From Methanosarcina sp. KYL-1 (GTDB taxonomy: Archaea; Halobacteriota; Methanosarcinia; Methanosarcinales; Methanosarcinaceae), in the NCBI RefSeq assembly GCF_024372725.1, contig NZ_VOUA01000001.1, forward strand, positions 62,001-126,000: a DNA stretch of 64,000 nucleotides, read 5' to 3'. Each line of letters begins with the position of its first letter. Within the stretch, counting starts at the first letter, position 1. A program made the translations under genes and the position numbers. Of this stretch, positions 31,772 to 41,427 are shown in pieces. Under the pieces are notes generated by a model. It ran no database searches. It was not told the DNA's origin and was given only the letters and a program-made list of their open reading frames with translations.

Positions 31772-32820
31772 TCGATAAACCTCCCGATGATGGGTTCTCC
31801 TGCCCTGGGAGTGTAGATATTCTTGACTTCGGGGTCAAGGGTCCTTATTGCTGCCTCTTCACTGGATATGTAGAGGCGGTCTCCGTTTTCGCCCACCACG
31901 AGGGGGCGCAGCTTGATCCTGTCAGTGAAGCCCACTATTCCGTCTTCAGTTCCGACAACGATTGCAAAGGGCCCGTTCATCAGGGCAGACCCGTAGGTCA
32001 GGCGGACCGCTTTGTTAAGTTCGGATTCTTTTGCAGGCATGCGGTCGATATCGTCCCAGAATGGGGGGGCAAGGGCCTTGACAACCATCTCATGTGACAG
32101 TTCATGCTGCCTTCCGAGCAGGTCAAAAAGGTAAGCTACAACCTCTGTGTCGGTAAGTGCAGTGCATTTGTATCCGTACTCTTCGACATAGCGCTGGTTT
32201 GTGCCGTATGAGGTGATTTCTCCGTTGTGCACCACTGACCAGTTAAGCAGGTTGAAGGGGTGAGCTCCTCCCCACCAGCCCGGAGAGTTTGTGGGGTAGC
32301 GGTTGTGGGCAAGCCAGATGTAGCCTTTGTAGTCCTCGATCCTGTAAAAGTTTGCAACGTCCTCGGGCCAGCCAGAAGCCTTGAAGACTCCCATGTTTTT
32401 CCCTGAAGAAAAGATCGTGGCCCCGTTCACATAGGCATTTACCTGCATGACAATGTGCATGACAACGTCGTTTTCCGAAGCCATTCTTCCTGCCATAAGG
32501 TCCTCGGAGGGCTTGAAAAAGTATCTCCAGGGGATATGGACCTTTTTGATGCCTGGCTGTGGGGTGGTCGGGATTTCTTCCTGGTGGACGATTTCTCCCC
32601 ACTGCTTGAGGATTTCGTCAACCTTTGCTTTTGGTTCTGCCATGTTGTCGAAGAAAACATGAAGAGCATAACAGTCTGCATATTCGGGGTAAATCCCGTA
32701 TGCAGCATAGCCTGCCCCGTCTCCACTGCCTCTTTCGTTCATGAGACTGAGGGCGGCTTTTATGCTCGACCCGTCCATTCTGGACTTTGTTCGATCTATA
32801 AAGCCTATTATTCCACACAT
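31768..32820 (-). CDS. Glutamate synthase amidotransferase subunit (class II GATase)
   Basis: A 350-residue class II glutamine amidotransferase. The initiator Met is followed by Cys2 of MCGIIGFIDRT, the nucleophile after Met removal. LMNERGSGDGAGYAAYG, AHNRYPTNSPGWWGGAHPFNLLNWSVVHNGEITSYG and ALTDTEVVAYLFDLL are typical of the GltB N-terminal domain. It releases ammonia from glutamine for the FMN subunit. It is the first gene of the four-gene operon; a long leader of ~300 bases and an NrpR-like operator lie upstream. Confidence 0.93.
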   Translation of the reverse strand: MCGIIGFIDRTKSRMDGSSIKAALSLMNERGSGDGAGYAAYGIYPEYADCYALHVFFDNMAEPKAKVDEILKQWGEIVHQEEIPTTPQPGIKKVHIPWRYFFKPSEDLMAGRMASENDVVMHIVMQVNAYVNGATIFSSGKNMGVFKASGWPEDVANFYRIEDYKGYIWLAHNRYPTNSPGWWGGAHPFNLLNWSVVHNGEITSYGTNQRYVEEYGYKCTALTDTEVVAYLFDLLGRQHELSHEMVVKALAPPFWDDIDRMPAKESELNKAVRLTYGSALMNGPFAIVVGTEDGIVGFTDRIKLRPLVVGENGDRLYISSEEAAIRTLDPEVKNIYTPRAGEPIIGRFIE

Positions 32821-33683
32821 TTTTGATCACTCTAGAAATGAACGTAATGGATTTTTGTTAACAACTTCTTGAATGATTTCCGCGGCTTATTTTTGAAAAG
32901 TAGTTCAAAAAGCTTGCCTTTTTAAGAAACCGGTCACCGGGGATTCCGGTGGTTTTGAATTTTTGTAAATTCCGAATTTTTGTAAATCGGGGGTTCTGTG
33001 GGATCTCACAGGTAATTATCTTCATCGTTATTATGTTTATAATGTGTATATTTTGCGGCACACTCCCTCCCGTATCTGCTTCTTCTTCCGGGGTTGAGAG
33101 GGTCACCACTAAGGGAAGTAAGTAATTTAGTACCTATTTGACAATATATATATGTTTCTTTTTCCCGGCCGAAGCTGTCCGTGAAGAAGTGCGGTGAAGC
33201 ACGGCTTTTTTCCCCTCCCCATTCTTTTTTTGCAAAAGGTCCTTTAGTATCGAGTGGGGTTCGAGATTCCGTAATTACAGGGGGGACTCTTCCATTTTTT
33301 TCTTCCCCGTGTTTGCTATATGGGGGTTTTAGGTACTTACTGACTGCAAGTCTTTCATCTTCCTGTATTTTCAGCTTCTTGCCGGCTAACCCTTTAAGCC
33401 GAAATCTTTCCCGGTTTTCGTTGGGGGAGAAATAAAAAAGTAATAAGGAAAAAAAATTCCTTTCTAAAAAATTCCTTTCTAATGGAATTTTCACATCTTT
33501 TCCCGGGCTTAAGTGGATAGGAAATTTGCCATTTATGGCTACTTAATGGATCCGTAAATGGGGATGTACCTGCCTTTAAAATATGCGCATCATAGTTTTT
33601 CCGGGGAAAACTCCCCTCCCGGAAATCGGCCGCATCAAGTTTTTCTGGCAGGTACGCAGTGTACTGGGAGGACTGTCCGATGC
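32821..33683. other. Glutamate synthase promoter spacer
   Basis: 863 bases with no convincing gene. A minus-strand frame at 33006-33494 has no family features. The minus-strand promoter of the glutamate synthase operon is at about 33121-33165. Short direct repeats (ATTCCTTTCTAAAAAATTCC near 33460; CCGAATTTTTGTAAAT near 32950-32990) are present. The T-rich 33215-33310 stretch is of unknown role. Confidence 0.5.
33121..33134 (-). promoter_or_regulatory. NrpR-like operator, glutamate synthase operon (imperfect)
   Basis: The minus strand reads GGTA-CTAAAT-TACT, one base short of GGTA-N6-TACC, about ten bases downstream of the TATA-like ATATATATATTG. The geometry is the same as at glnA, where the site is perfect. 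NrpR is the known nitrogen repressor of methanogens. Confidence 0.45.
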
Positions 33684-35027
33684 TTACAGCATGTGGAGGT
33701 AACGTTCAAGTTCCCAGGGGTGGACCATGGCTTTGTATTCGTCCCATTCTGCGGTTTTTGCGCAGAGGTAGTTTTCAAAGACGTGGGATCCGAGCACTTC
33801 CTTTACGAATTCGCTCTTTTTCATCTCATCCACTGCTTCTTTGAGGTTTGCAGGGAGGGAAAGGATACCTTTTTCCAGGCGCTCTTTTTCCGTGAGATGG
33901 AAAATATTTACGTTGGTCGGCTCTGCAGGCTCGATCTTGTTCTTTATCCCGTCAAGGCCGGCTCTCAGCATAAGTGCGAAGGCCAGGTAGGGGTTGCAGG
34001 CCGGGTCCGGGCACCTGAGTTCAACCCTGGTCCCGTTACCGCGGGTTGCAGGAATCCTTATCAGAGAACTCCTGTTGCTGGCGGACCAGGTGATATAAAC
34101 GGGAGCTTCATATCCGGGCACTATTCTCTTATAGGAGTTTACTACCGGGTTTGTAACGGCTGCAAATTCCCTTATGTGCTTCAGCAGCCCTCCTATGTAG
34201 TACATTGCTTCCTGGGATAGCTGGTTCGGGGTGTTGGGGTCGTAAAAGGCATTTTTCCCGTCCTTAAAGAGGGACTGGTTGCTGTGCATTCCCGAGCCGT
34301 TTACGCCGAAGAGGGGTTTTGGCATGAAGGTTGCATAGTAGCCTTTGTGGTAGGCAATGGACTTAACCACATATTTGAAGGTTACCACATTATCGGCAGT
34401 GTTGAGCACGTCGCTGAACCTGAAGTCGATTTCATGCTGGGAGGGGGCGACTTCATGGTGGGAGGCTTCGATCTGGAATCCCATGTGCTCAAGGGCATAG
34501 TCAATGTCCCTGCGCACGTCCTGGGCGCGGTCAAGGGGTGCGAAGTCGAAGTATCCGCCCTGGTCGGTAAGTTCGGTGGTTGGGTTTCCGTTTGCGTCCA
34601 GCTTGAACAGGAAAAATTCAAGTTCCGGCCCGACGTTCATTGAATAACCCATTTTTTCGGCTTCTTTGATTGCGCTTTTCAGGACATATCTGGGGTCTCC
34701 CTGGAAGGGTTTTCCGTTAGGGAGGTAGACATCTCCGAGAATCCTTGCAACTGCTCCGGTTGCAGGCCTCCATGGAAGAATCCTGAAACTGGATGGGTCA
34801 AGCACGAGTTTCATGTCGGACTCTTCGATCCTTGTAAAACCCTGGATGGAAGATCCGTCAAACATGACACCGTTTTCAAAAGCTTCTTCGAGTTGTTCTG
34901 CGGGAATTGCCCAGCTTTTGATGATGCCAAGTGTATCCGTAAACTGTGTCCGGATAAACTTTACGTCTCGTTCTTTAACAGCCTCTAACACATCTTCCTT
35001 TGTAGTACACTTTTTCATCTGCACCAT
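33684..35027 (-). CDS. glnA: Glutamine synthetase type I
   Basis: A 447-residue glutamine synthetase, the length of archaeal/Gram-positive GSI-alpha enzymes. Motifs are FDGSSIQGFTRIEESDM, GPELEFFLFK, SHHEVAPSQHEIDFRF and KPLFGVNGSGMHSNQSL for ATP and metal binding, PGYEAPVYITWSASNRSSLIRIPA, and RCPDPACNPYLAFA. The adenylylation Tyr loop of GSI-beta is not present, so control is likely by PII/GlnK-type proteins and transcription. GAGG lies ten bases before the ATG at 35027. It consumes ammonia taken up by the Amt system encoded ~4 kb away and supplies glutamine to the adjacent glutamate synthase. Confidence 0.97.
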   Translation of the reverse strand: MVQMKKCTTKEDVLEAVKERDVKFIRTQFTDTLGIIKSWAIPAEQLEEAFENGVMFDGSSIQGFTRIEESDMKLVLDPSSFRILPWRPATGAVARILGDVYLPNGKPFQGDPRYVLKSAIKEAEKMGYSMNVGPELEFFLFKLDANGNPTTELTDQGGYFDFAPLDRAQDVRRDIDYALEHMGFQIEASHHEVAPSQHEIDFRFSDVLNTADNVVTFKYVVKSIAYHKGYYATFMPKPLFGVNGSGMHSNQSLFKDGKNAFYDPNTPNQLSQEAMYYIGGLLKHIREFAAVTNPVVNSYKRIVPGYEAPVYITWSASNRSSLIRIPATRGNGTRVELRCPDPACNPYLAFALMLRAGLDGIKNKIEPAEPTNVNIFHLTEKERLEKGILSLPANLKEAVDEMKKSEFVKEVLGSHVFENYLCAKTAEWDEYKAMVHPWELERYLHML

Positions 35028-35050
35028 TTGATTTCATCCTCACTAGGCAT

Positions 35051-35068
35051 TAGGTAACCATTTACCTA
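35051..35068 (-). promoter_or_regulatory. NrpR-type operator upstream of glnA
   Basis: A perfect palindrome, TAGGTAA-CCAT-TTACCTA, which fits GGTA-N6-TACC, lies between the TATA box (CTATATATAA on the minus strand) and the glnA start. A repressor bound here would block transcription when nitrogen is plentiful. NrpR is not encoded in the window. Confidence 0.7.
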
Positions 35069-35401
35069 TCTTATGTTATATATAGTTTTCTATACCTCGT
35101 ATGGAATTAACTATTTTGAAGGTTCTGGCAAAAGCCCAGTGAAACTAGTAGAAACAGTTTATAGGCTTCATCCCCACGTTTATATTTCCAACCTAATGTA
35201 TATATAATTCATTAAGGAAAATTCCCGGTAAAACCCCTCCAATCCCGAATTTCCATTGCCCGGAGCTTCAATGCCGGACGGTGTCTCCTTCCTTAGCCCT
35301 GAAATCCCGGCCGGGATGCAAAAGGCTTTTTCTCATCCCAAGTTTAACTCTCATCCCAAGCTTAATTAACTCCCGGGTACATATTTTTCCTCTGGGGATA
35401 T

Positions 35402-35884
35402 ATGCTTCGGGAAGTAAACAAATTCCGGCTTATTGTTTCGATACTGCTCTGCCAGCTTGCAGGTGCTCTTGGGTCCCTATACACGGCATCATCCCTCGAG
35501 ATCTGGTATGCCGTGCTTGAAAAGCCTGCTTTTAACCCTCCTTCCTGGGTCTTTTTCCCGGTCTGGGTCACACTTTATACGCTTATGGGAATTTCCCTTT
35601 ACCTGGTCTGGGAAAAGGGGCTGCAGCAAAAAGAAGTCAAGGTAGGGATAGTCCTCTTCGGAATCCAGCTGGGCCTCAATACCCTCTGGTCTTTCCTCTT
35701 TTTCGGGCTCAGGTCTCCTTACTATGCCTTTATTGAGATCCTTTTCCTCTGGCTTGCTATCTTCCTGACGATAGTTCAGTTCAGCAGGATTTCAAAAACA
35801 GCTTCTATTTTACTGGTTCCCTATATCCTGTGGGTCAGTTTTGCAGCCCTGCTTAATTATCAGATCTGGGTCCTGAACCCATGA
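35402..35884 (+). CDS. tspO: TspO/MBR family membrane protein
   Basis: A 160-residue protein with five hydrophobic segments and many Trp. Signature parts are SSLEIWYAVLEKPAFNPPSWVFFPVWVTLYTLMGISLYLVW, then LGLNTLWSFLFFGLRSPYYAFIEILFLWL and ILWVSFAALLNYQIWVLN. TspO proteins bind porphyrins and affect tetrapyrrole and stress responses in bacteria; the role in methanogens is unknown. It stands alone between divergent or convergent genes. GGGGAT lies just before the ATG. Confidence 0.93.
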   Translation: MLREVNKFRLIVSILLCQLAGALGSLYTASSLEIWYAVLEKPAFNPPSWVFFPVWVTLYTLMGISLYLVWEKGLQQKEVKVGIVLFGIQLGLNTLWSFLFFGLRSPYYAFIEILFLWLAIFLTIVQFSRISKTASILLVPYILWVSFAALLNYQIWVLNP

Positions 35885-35889
35885 AGTAA

Positions 35890-35955
35890 TCGGATTTTGA
35901 ATTTATGGATTCCGAATTTATGGATTCCGAATTTATGGATTCCGAATTTATATCA
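35890..35955. repeat. 15-bp tandem repeat
   Basis: Three copies of ATGGATTCCGAATTT and partial ends follow the tspO stop codon. Confidence 0.8.
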
Positions 35956-36002
35956 ATTAAATTAAAAAAGAATGTATAGAGCCAAATGCAGGTACAGGCT
36001 CG

Positions 36003-36212
36003 TTAAAGGGCTCCGCAGCCGCAGCTCCGGCCCAGGAGGGTTGATATCCTGTGCTTCAGGTGGTGGATGTCGTCTTCTGACATTTTTTCAAGGTCATCTT
36101 TGTGCTCCTCTTCTATATGGTCGAGCATCTCTTTTTCAACCTTTTCAAGTTCACTGCCGACTGCCATAAAACTGCACTTGAATCCCAGATCGCCGCACTT
36201 GACTATTTTCAT
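36003..36212 (-). CDS. DUF1059 small protein
   Basis: A 69-residue protein with the DUF1059 layout: KIVKCGDLGFKCSFMAVGSE at the start, then a helix with MLDHIEEEHKDDLEKM. It resembles a single zinc-finger-like unit, with Cys in the first part and His pair HIEEEH. The tail adds GRSCGCGAL. It is probably cytoplasmic and metal binding; no function is established. Repeats of a CAATTCT type lie just upstream. Confidence 0.8.
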   Translation of the reverse strand: MKIVKCGDLGFKCSFMAVGSELEKVEKEMLDHIEEEHKDDLEKMSEDDIHHLKHRISTLLGRSCGCGAL

Positions 36213-36401
36213 AAGATCTCTTCTCCAAACACAATACTGACTACAAAATATTGACTATCAATTAATTTATCAATTCTCTGTCAGTTCTTTATCAATTCTC
36301 TTTAAATTCGCTACCAATTCTAACAAAATATAATAAAAATTAATAGGATATAAAATTAAGTTTTTCCGGAGTTTTCTTTCCCGGATGCGGCTCATTTTTC
36401 T

Positions 36402-36710
36402 TTATTCTATGGGGATGGTTCTTGCACACATAAATCCCCCTTTATAGGGGACCTTGATGGTAAGCATCCCATTATTGTTTACTGCAATGGCCCTCTCCGG
36501 GTCCACAGGCCCGTCCAGGAAAAAAGACCCGAGGTATTCCACACTATCGCTGAAGGCCTTCAGGTAAAAACTGTTTTCGTGCATCACAAGGGTTATGTGA
36601 TCGTCTCTCACGTCGGGAAGTTCTAACTCAATAGTCAGGTTTTCATGTTTGTCATCGTGATACATGGCGATGACCGGAGTTTTTATTATCTTGGGTAAAG
36701 GATTTTCCAT
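36402..36710 (-). CDS. Hsp20/alpha-crystallin-like protein
   Basis: A 102-residue protein with the beta-sandwich pattern of small heat-shock proteins: NLTIELELPDVRDDHITLVMHENSFYLKAF, then NNGMLTIKVPYKGG near the end. The classical GVL motif is replaced by GMLTIKVPY. It lacks the N-terminal arm and C-terminal IxI tail, so oligomer formation is doubtful. It is about 45% similar to the next gene upstream, suggesting a tandem duplication of an atypical Hsp20 domain. Confidence 0.75.
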   Translation of the reverse strand: MENPLPKIIKTPVIAMYHDDKHENLTIELELPDVRDDHITLVMHENSFYLKAFSDSVEYLGSFFLDGPVDPERAIAVNNNGMLTIKVPYKGGFMCARTIPIE

Positions 36711-36765
36711 AATTGCCCCCCGAGAAACTAGGTATGCGGATTTGATGTCCTTGCATATTTGATTT

Positions 36766-37065
36766 TTAATCGATTTTCACGTCCACAGCACCTTCAAAAG
36801 GCTGCTGGTAGGGCACCGTAACTTTCAGGATCCCGTTTGAATATGTAGCAACAGCTTTATCGGGATTTACGGGACAGCATGTTGAATAGCTGTCAACGTA
36901 CTCAACTCCTTCTTTGCTTGCTTTCACGTAAAAGCCGTCTTCGGTGATCTTGAAAGATATGTTTTTCTTTTCGATCCCCGGAAGAATTATTTCAATTTTC
37001 AGGTTTTCGTATGCATCGTCCGGATATGCCCAGATAGCCGGTGATAATCTCAAAACGTCCCCCAT
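36766..37065 (-). CDS. Hsp20/alpha-crystallin-like protein
   Basis: A 99-residue paralogue of the previous gene: NLKIEIILPGIEKKNISFKITEDGFYVKAS, then SNGILKVTVPYQQPFEGAVDVKID. The start is the ATG at 37065, with GGGGTG seven bases upstream; an in-frame ATG further up (37092) lacks a Shine-Dalgarno. CC near residue 70 is unusual for this fold. The two genes are separated by 55 bases and are likely one transcript. Spacing and divergence suggest a hetero-pair, but this is inference. Confidence 0.75.
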   Translation of the reverse strand: MGDVLRLSPAIWAYPDDAYENLKIEIILPGIEKKNISFKITEDGFYVKASKEGVEYVDSYSTCCPVNPDKAVATYSNGILKVTVPYQQPFEGAVDVKID

Positions 37066-37365
37066 AATATTCACCCCAAATAACATCATCAACTAACGTA
37101 TTTATAGATATCTTACTCATATCTGATAAATATTCGAGGTATCTTTCTCAGTATTCGGAGTTTTTGGAGCCCGGGTCATATCTGTTCCGGGTATGGTGTG
37201 GGCTGGAATTTTTAATTGGGGACGTGGGCAATAAAAAGTAATAATGAAGTGACAGCCGGGAACTAATTAAAGCTGCAGAAATCTTTTCTTGAAAAATGTA
37301 GAAATAAGAATCTGTAAAAGTGAAAAAAGGTATGAACTGCCGTTTGAAATAGGTGCGGCAGTTTT

Positions 37366-37848
37366 TTAGAGTTTCAGGACGCCCAGGTCAAGGCTTAGGG
37401 ATACGATTATGGCAATCACTGAGAACACCGTGATGACCATGTAGTTTGCGCGTTCCTTTGAGACTGAAATGCTCCATAGTAGATAATAAAGCCCTTCAAG
37501 GTCTTTTTCTGAAAGCTGCTTCCGGCCCCTCACTTTCTCAAGCAGGCCCAGGTCCCTTATGACACTGAACCTCCTCTTCGCTATGTGGTGCCTGTGCATG
37601 AAGAACCAGAGGTATCCTGTGACCCCGAGATACCAGATAGCTTTTGCCCAGAAAGTGCTGTAATGATCTGCTATTATTATGGCCCTCAGCAGGACTGCAG
37701 AGACAAGCCCTACCCAGAAGTAAAGCTTGATCACGGACATATTATATCCCCGGGGGATTTCAAAGGTCGAAGCTTCCGGTTTGAACTCGGTTAATAAGGG
37801 TTCTGACTTGAACTCACTTAATAAGGGTTCTGATTTGAACTCGGTCAT
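37366..37848 (-). CDS. Membrane protein with N-terminal FKSEPLL repeats
   Basis: A ~160-residue protein. The ATG at 37848, with AGGT seven bases upstream, is preferred over the longer frame from 38058, which runs through spacer repeats. The N-terminus has three near copies of SEFKSEPLL, encoded by a ~30-bp tandem repeat. Four hydrophobic segments follow (MSVIKLYFWVGLVSAVLLRAIIIA; FWAKAIWYLGVTGYLWFFMH; and a pair near the C-terminus). No family was recognised with confidence. It lies between the Hsp20-like genes and glnK. Confidence 0.65.
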   Translation of the reverse strand: MTEFKSEPLLSEFKSEPLLTEFKPEASTFEIPRGYNMSVIKLYFWVGLVSAVLLRAIIIADHYSTFWAKAIWYLGVTGYLWFFMHRHHIAKRRFSVIRDLGLLEKVRGRKQLSEKDLEGLYYLLWSISVSKERANYMVITVFSVIAIIVSLSLDLGVLKL

Positions 37849-37872
37849 TATGGATACCTGCTTGGTTTTAGA

Positions 37873-37990
37873 ATCTCTTTTGGTAGTTTGATGATTGGTT
37901 TGATAGGATTGGTTTGATGGGATTGGTTTGATAGGATTGGTTGATAGGATTGGTTTGATAAGGTTGATTTGGTAGGGTTGGTTTAATGGA
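37873..37990. repeat. ~14-bp tandem repeat
   Basis: Seven or more degraded copies of GATTGGTTTGATAG fill the spacer between glnK and the membrane protein gene, continuing the repeat-rich character of the neighbouring 5' coding end. Confidence 0.75.
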
Positions 37991-38047
37991 TAAATGCTAA
38001 TTTGGGACGGAAAGGCCAAAAAGAGAAAGATAAAAATGGAGATGCTG

Positions 38048-39815
<1,768 letters not shown>

Positions 39816-40204
39816 CTGCCTCCTTTGTACTCGGCAACCGGTAAATGACTGTAGATTCAATAATATATAAAGTTAACTCAAAAATCCCGAAAAATGAAAA
39901 TATTCAATTAGTTATAATTTACAGGGTCGAGGGCAAAATCACAATCTTGCAAAACTGTCATTTATTATATTCACAGAACTCCCTCCCTCTCTAACTCCCT
40001 TCTTTTTCTCACTTTTTCTCTTCATTCCGGTTAATCCCGGGAACTTTTCCCTCCCCTTGGGAACTTCCCTCACTGTCCCCGCAAAATACCCCGGAGTTGC
40101 AAACTTCCGTTATCCTGTTTATCTTCACTCTACCTTCACTCTGAAACCACATTTTAGTCCGCTTGAGGGAGCGCAGCGACCGAAACGGACAGCGCACTGC
40201 AGAG

Positions 40205-40266
40205 CCGCAACTCTGCTGGCTCAACTCTGCTGGCTCAACTTTGCTGGCCCAACCCGGCTGGTTTGG
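40205..40266. repeat. 15-bp tandem repeat
   Basis: Three to four copies of CTCTGCTGGCTCAAC and variants, in a spacer that also has GC-rich sequence at 40155-40205 (CTTGAGGGAGCGCAGCGACC). The latter is GC-richer than the surroundings and may be a short inserted element. Confidence 0.7.
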
Positions 40267-40387
40267 CAGGGTTTTCTGCTTTTCCGGCACCAGAAGTTTT
40301 AAATATTTTATTATTTATTTTATTTTTACTAAATACTAAAAATAGTAAATAATGCTAAAATTAGTAACTGGAACTAAATGACCTTTC

Positions 40388-40873
40388 ATGGATGAAATTG
40401 ACAGAGAATTCATTGCCTTCTATCAGAACGTAGGCAAAGCCTATGGGATGGACAGCCTGATGGCAACCATCTTTGCCCGGGTTTATGTTGAGCCCGGGGA
40501 GATGGGCATGAGTGAGCTTGCTGAAGAGACCGGTTACTCCCTTGCTTCGGTGAGCAATAAGATCCGGCAGCTTGAACCTTCGGGCTTAATAACTCGAAAT
40601 ACAAAGCCTGGCACCAGGAAGGTCTATGTTCATTCTGACAAGGATATACTGAGAATTGCTCTTGGGCAGCTGGTCCGGACAAGGGCTAGTGAAACCCAGC
40701 CTGCAGCTATTGAAATTCCTCGTATGATAGAACGCTTTGAAAAGGAAGAGTTGAGTGAAAAGCAGCAGGAGAAGCTTGAGATTCTCAGGCGCTACCATCG
40801 GGATATGCTCAAGCTTGATTCCCTGCTTGAGGAAATGCTTGAAAAACTTGAAAAGCTCAGCCGGCAAGCCTGA
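40388..40873 (+). CDS. GbsR/MarR-like HTH regulator
   Basis: A 161-residue DNA-binding protein. The winged helix is visible in LMATIFARVYVEPGEMGMSELAEETGYSLASVSNKIRQLEPSGLITRNTKPGTRKVYV. A C-terminal helical part (MIERFEKEELSEKQQEKLEILRRYHRDMLKLDSLLEEMLEKLEKL) is a coiled coil for dimerisation. Similar GbsR-like proteins often regulate ABC exporters encoded beside them, as here. It lies ~50 bases before a second HTH gene and ~550 before the exporter ATPase. Confidence 0.85.
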   Translation: MDEIDREFIAFYQNVGKAYGMDSLMATIFARVYVEPGEMGMSELAEETGYSLASVSNKIRQLEPSGLITRNTKPGTRKVYVHSDKDILRIALGQLVRTRASETQPAAIEIPRMIERFEKEELSEKQQEKLEILRRYHRDMLKLDSLLEEMLEKLEKLSRQA

Positions 40874-40918
40874 GTTTTCTGTTGCATGCCGGCTGCTTTA
40901 TGCCTGCGAGGGGTGAAA

Positions 40919-41305
40919 ATGCCAGAACAGAATCCGAACACCAGAGTTGCTTCCTTTGATAATCAGGGAAAATTACTGTTCCTTCCACTTTCCGGTGGTT
41001 CCCGAAAGCTTGCAAGGCTGCTTTCCAACGAAACTTCCCTGAGGGTCCTTGACATGCTCGGCAAAAAAAGCATGTCTGCAGGAGACCTTTCGGAGTCCCT
41101 GGGAATCCGGCTTAATACCCTGAAATACAACCTTGATGCCCTGGAGGAATCGGGCCTTATCAGGGTCCAGCAGATTAAGTGGAGCCGGAAAGGGAGGGAA
41201 ATAAAAATGTATATGGCAGTGGAGCAGCTTATCGTGCTGGTCCCCGGGAAAAGTGCCGACCCTTCTTCGGTCCTCGGAATTTTGAATAGTTATTCTTCAG
41301 CCTGA
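40919..41305 (+). CDS. ArsR-like winged-helix regulator
   Basis: A 128-residue protein; the start is the ATG at 40919, with GAGGGGTG before it, not the in-frame one at 40886. The helix-turn-helix part reads LLSNETSLRVLDMLGKKSMSAGDLSESLGIRLNTLKYNLDALEESGLIRV, followed by a basic wing (WSRKGREIKMY) and VEQLIVLVPG. No metal-binding Cys is present. It probably works with the GbsR-like protein upstream on the ABC exporter genes. This pairing is inference from position. Confidence 0.83.
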   Translation: MPEQNPNTRVASFDNQGKLLFLPLSGGSRKLARLLSNETSLRVLDMLGKKSMSAGDLSESLGIRLNTLKYNLDALEESGLIRVQQIKWSRKGREIKMYMAVEQLIVLVPGKSADPSSVLGILNSYSSA

Positions 41306-41427
41306 CACTTAAAGCATAAAAGCCAGAACAACCCCATATTGTATGGGCTGAACTGGCTGATGGTGCGATCAAAGGTGCATCTTACTATATTACTAAATTC
41401 AACGTGTGAAAAAACAGCGGAGAGGAC

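Noticed and set aside
33006-33494. 162-codon minus-strand ORF in the glutamate synthase spacer
   Set aside because: No family features, basic and low-complexity composition, crosses the operon promoter; looks like chance.
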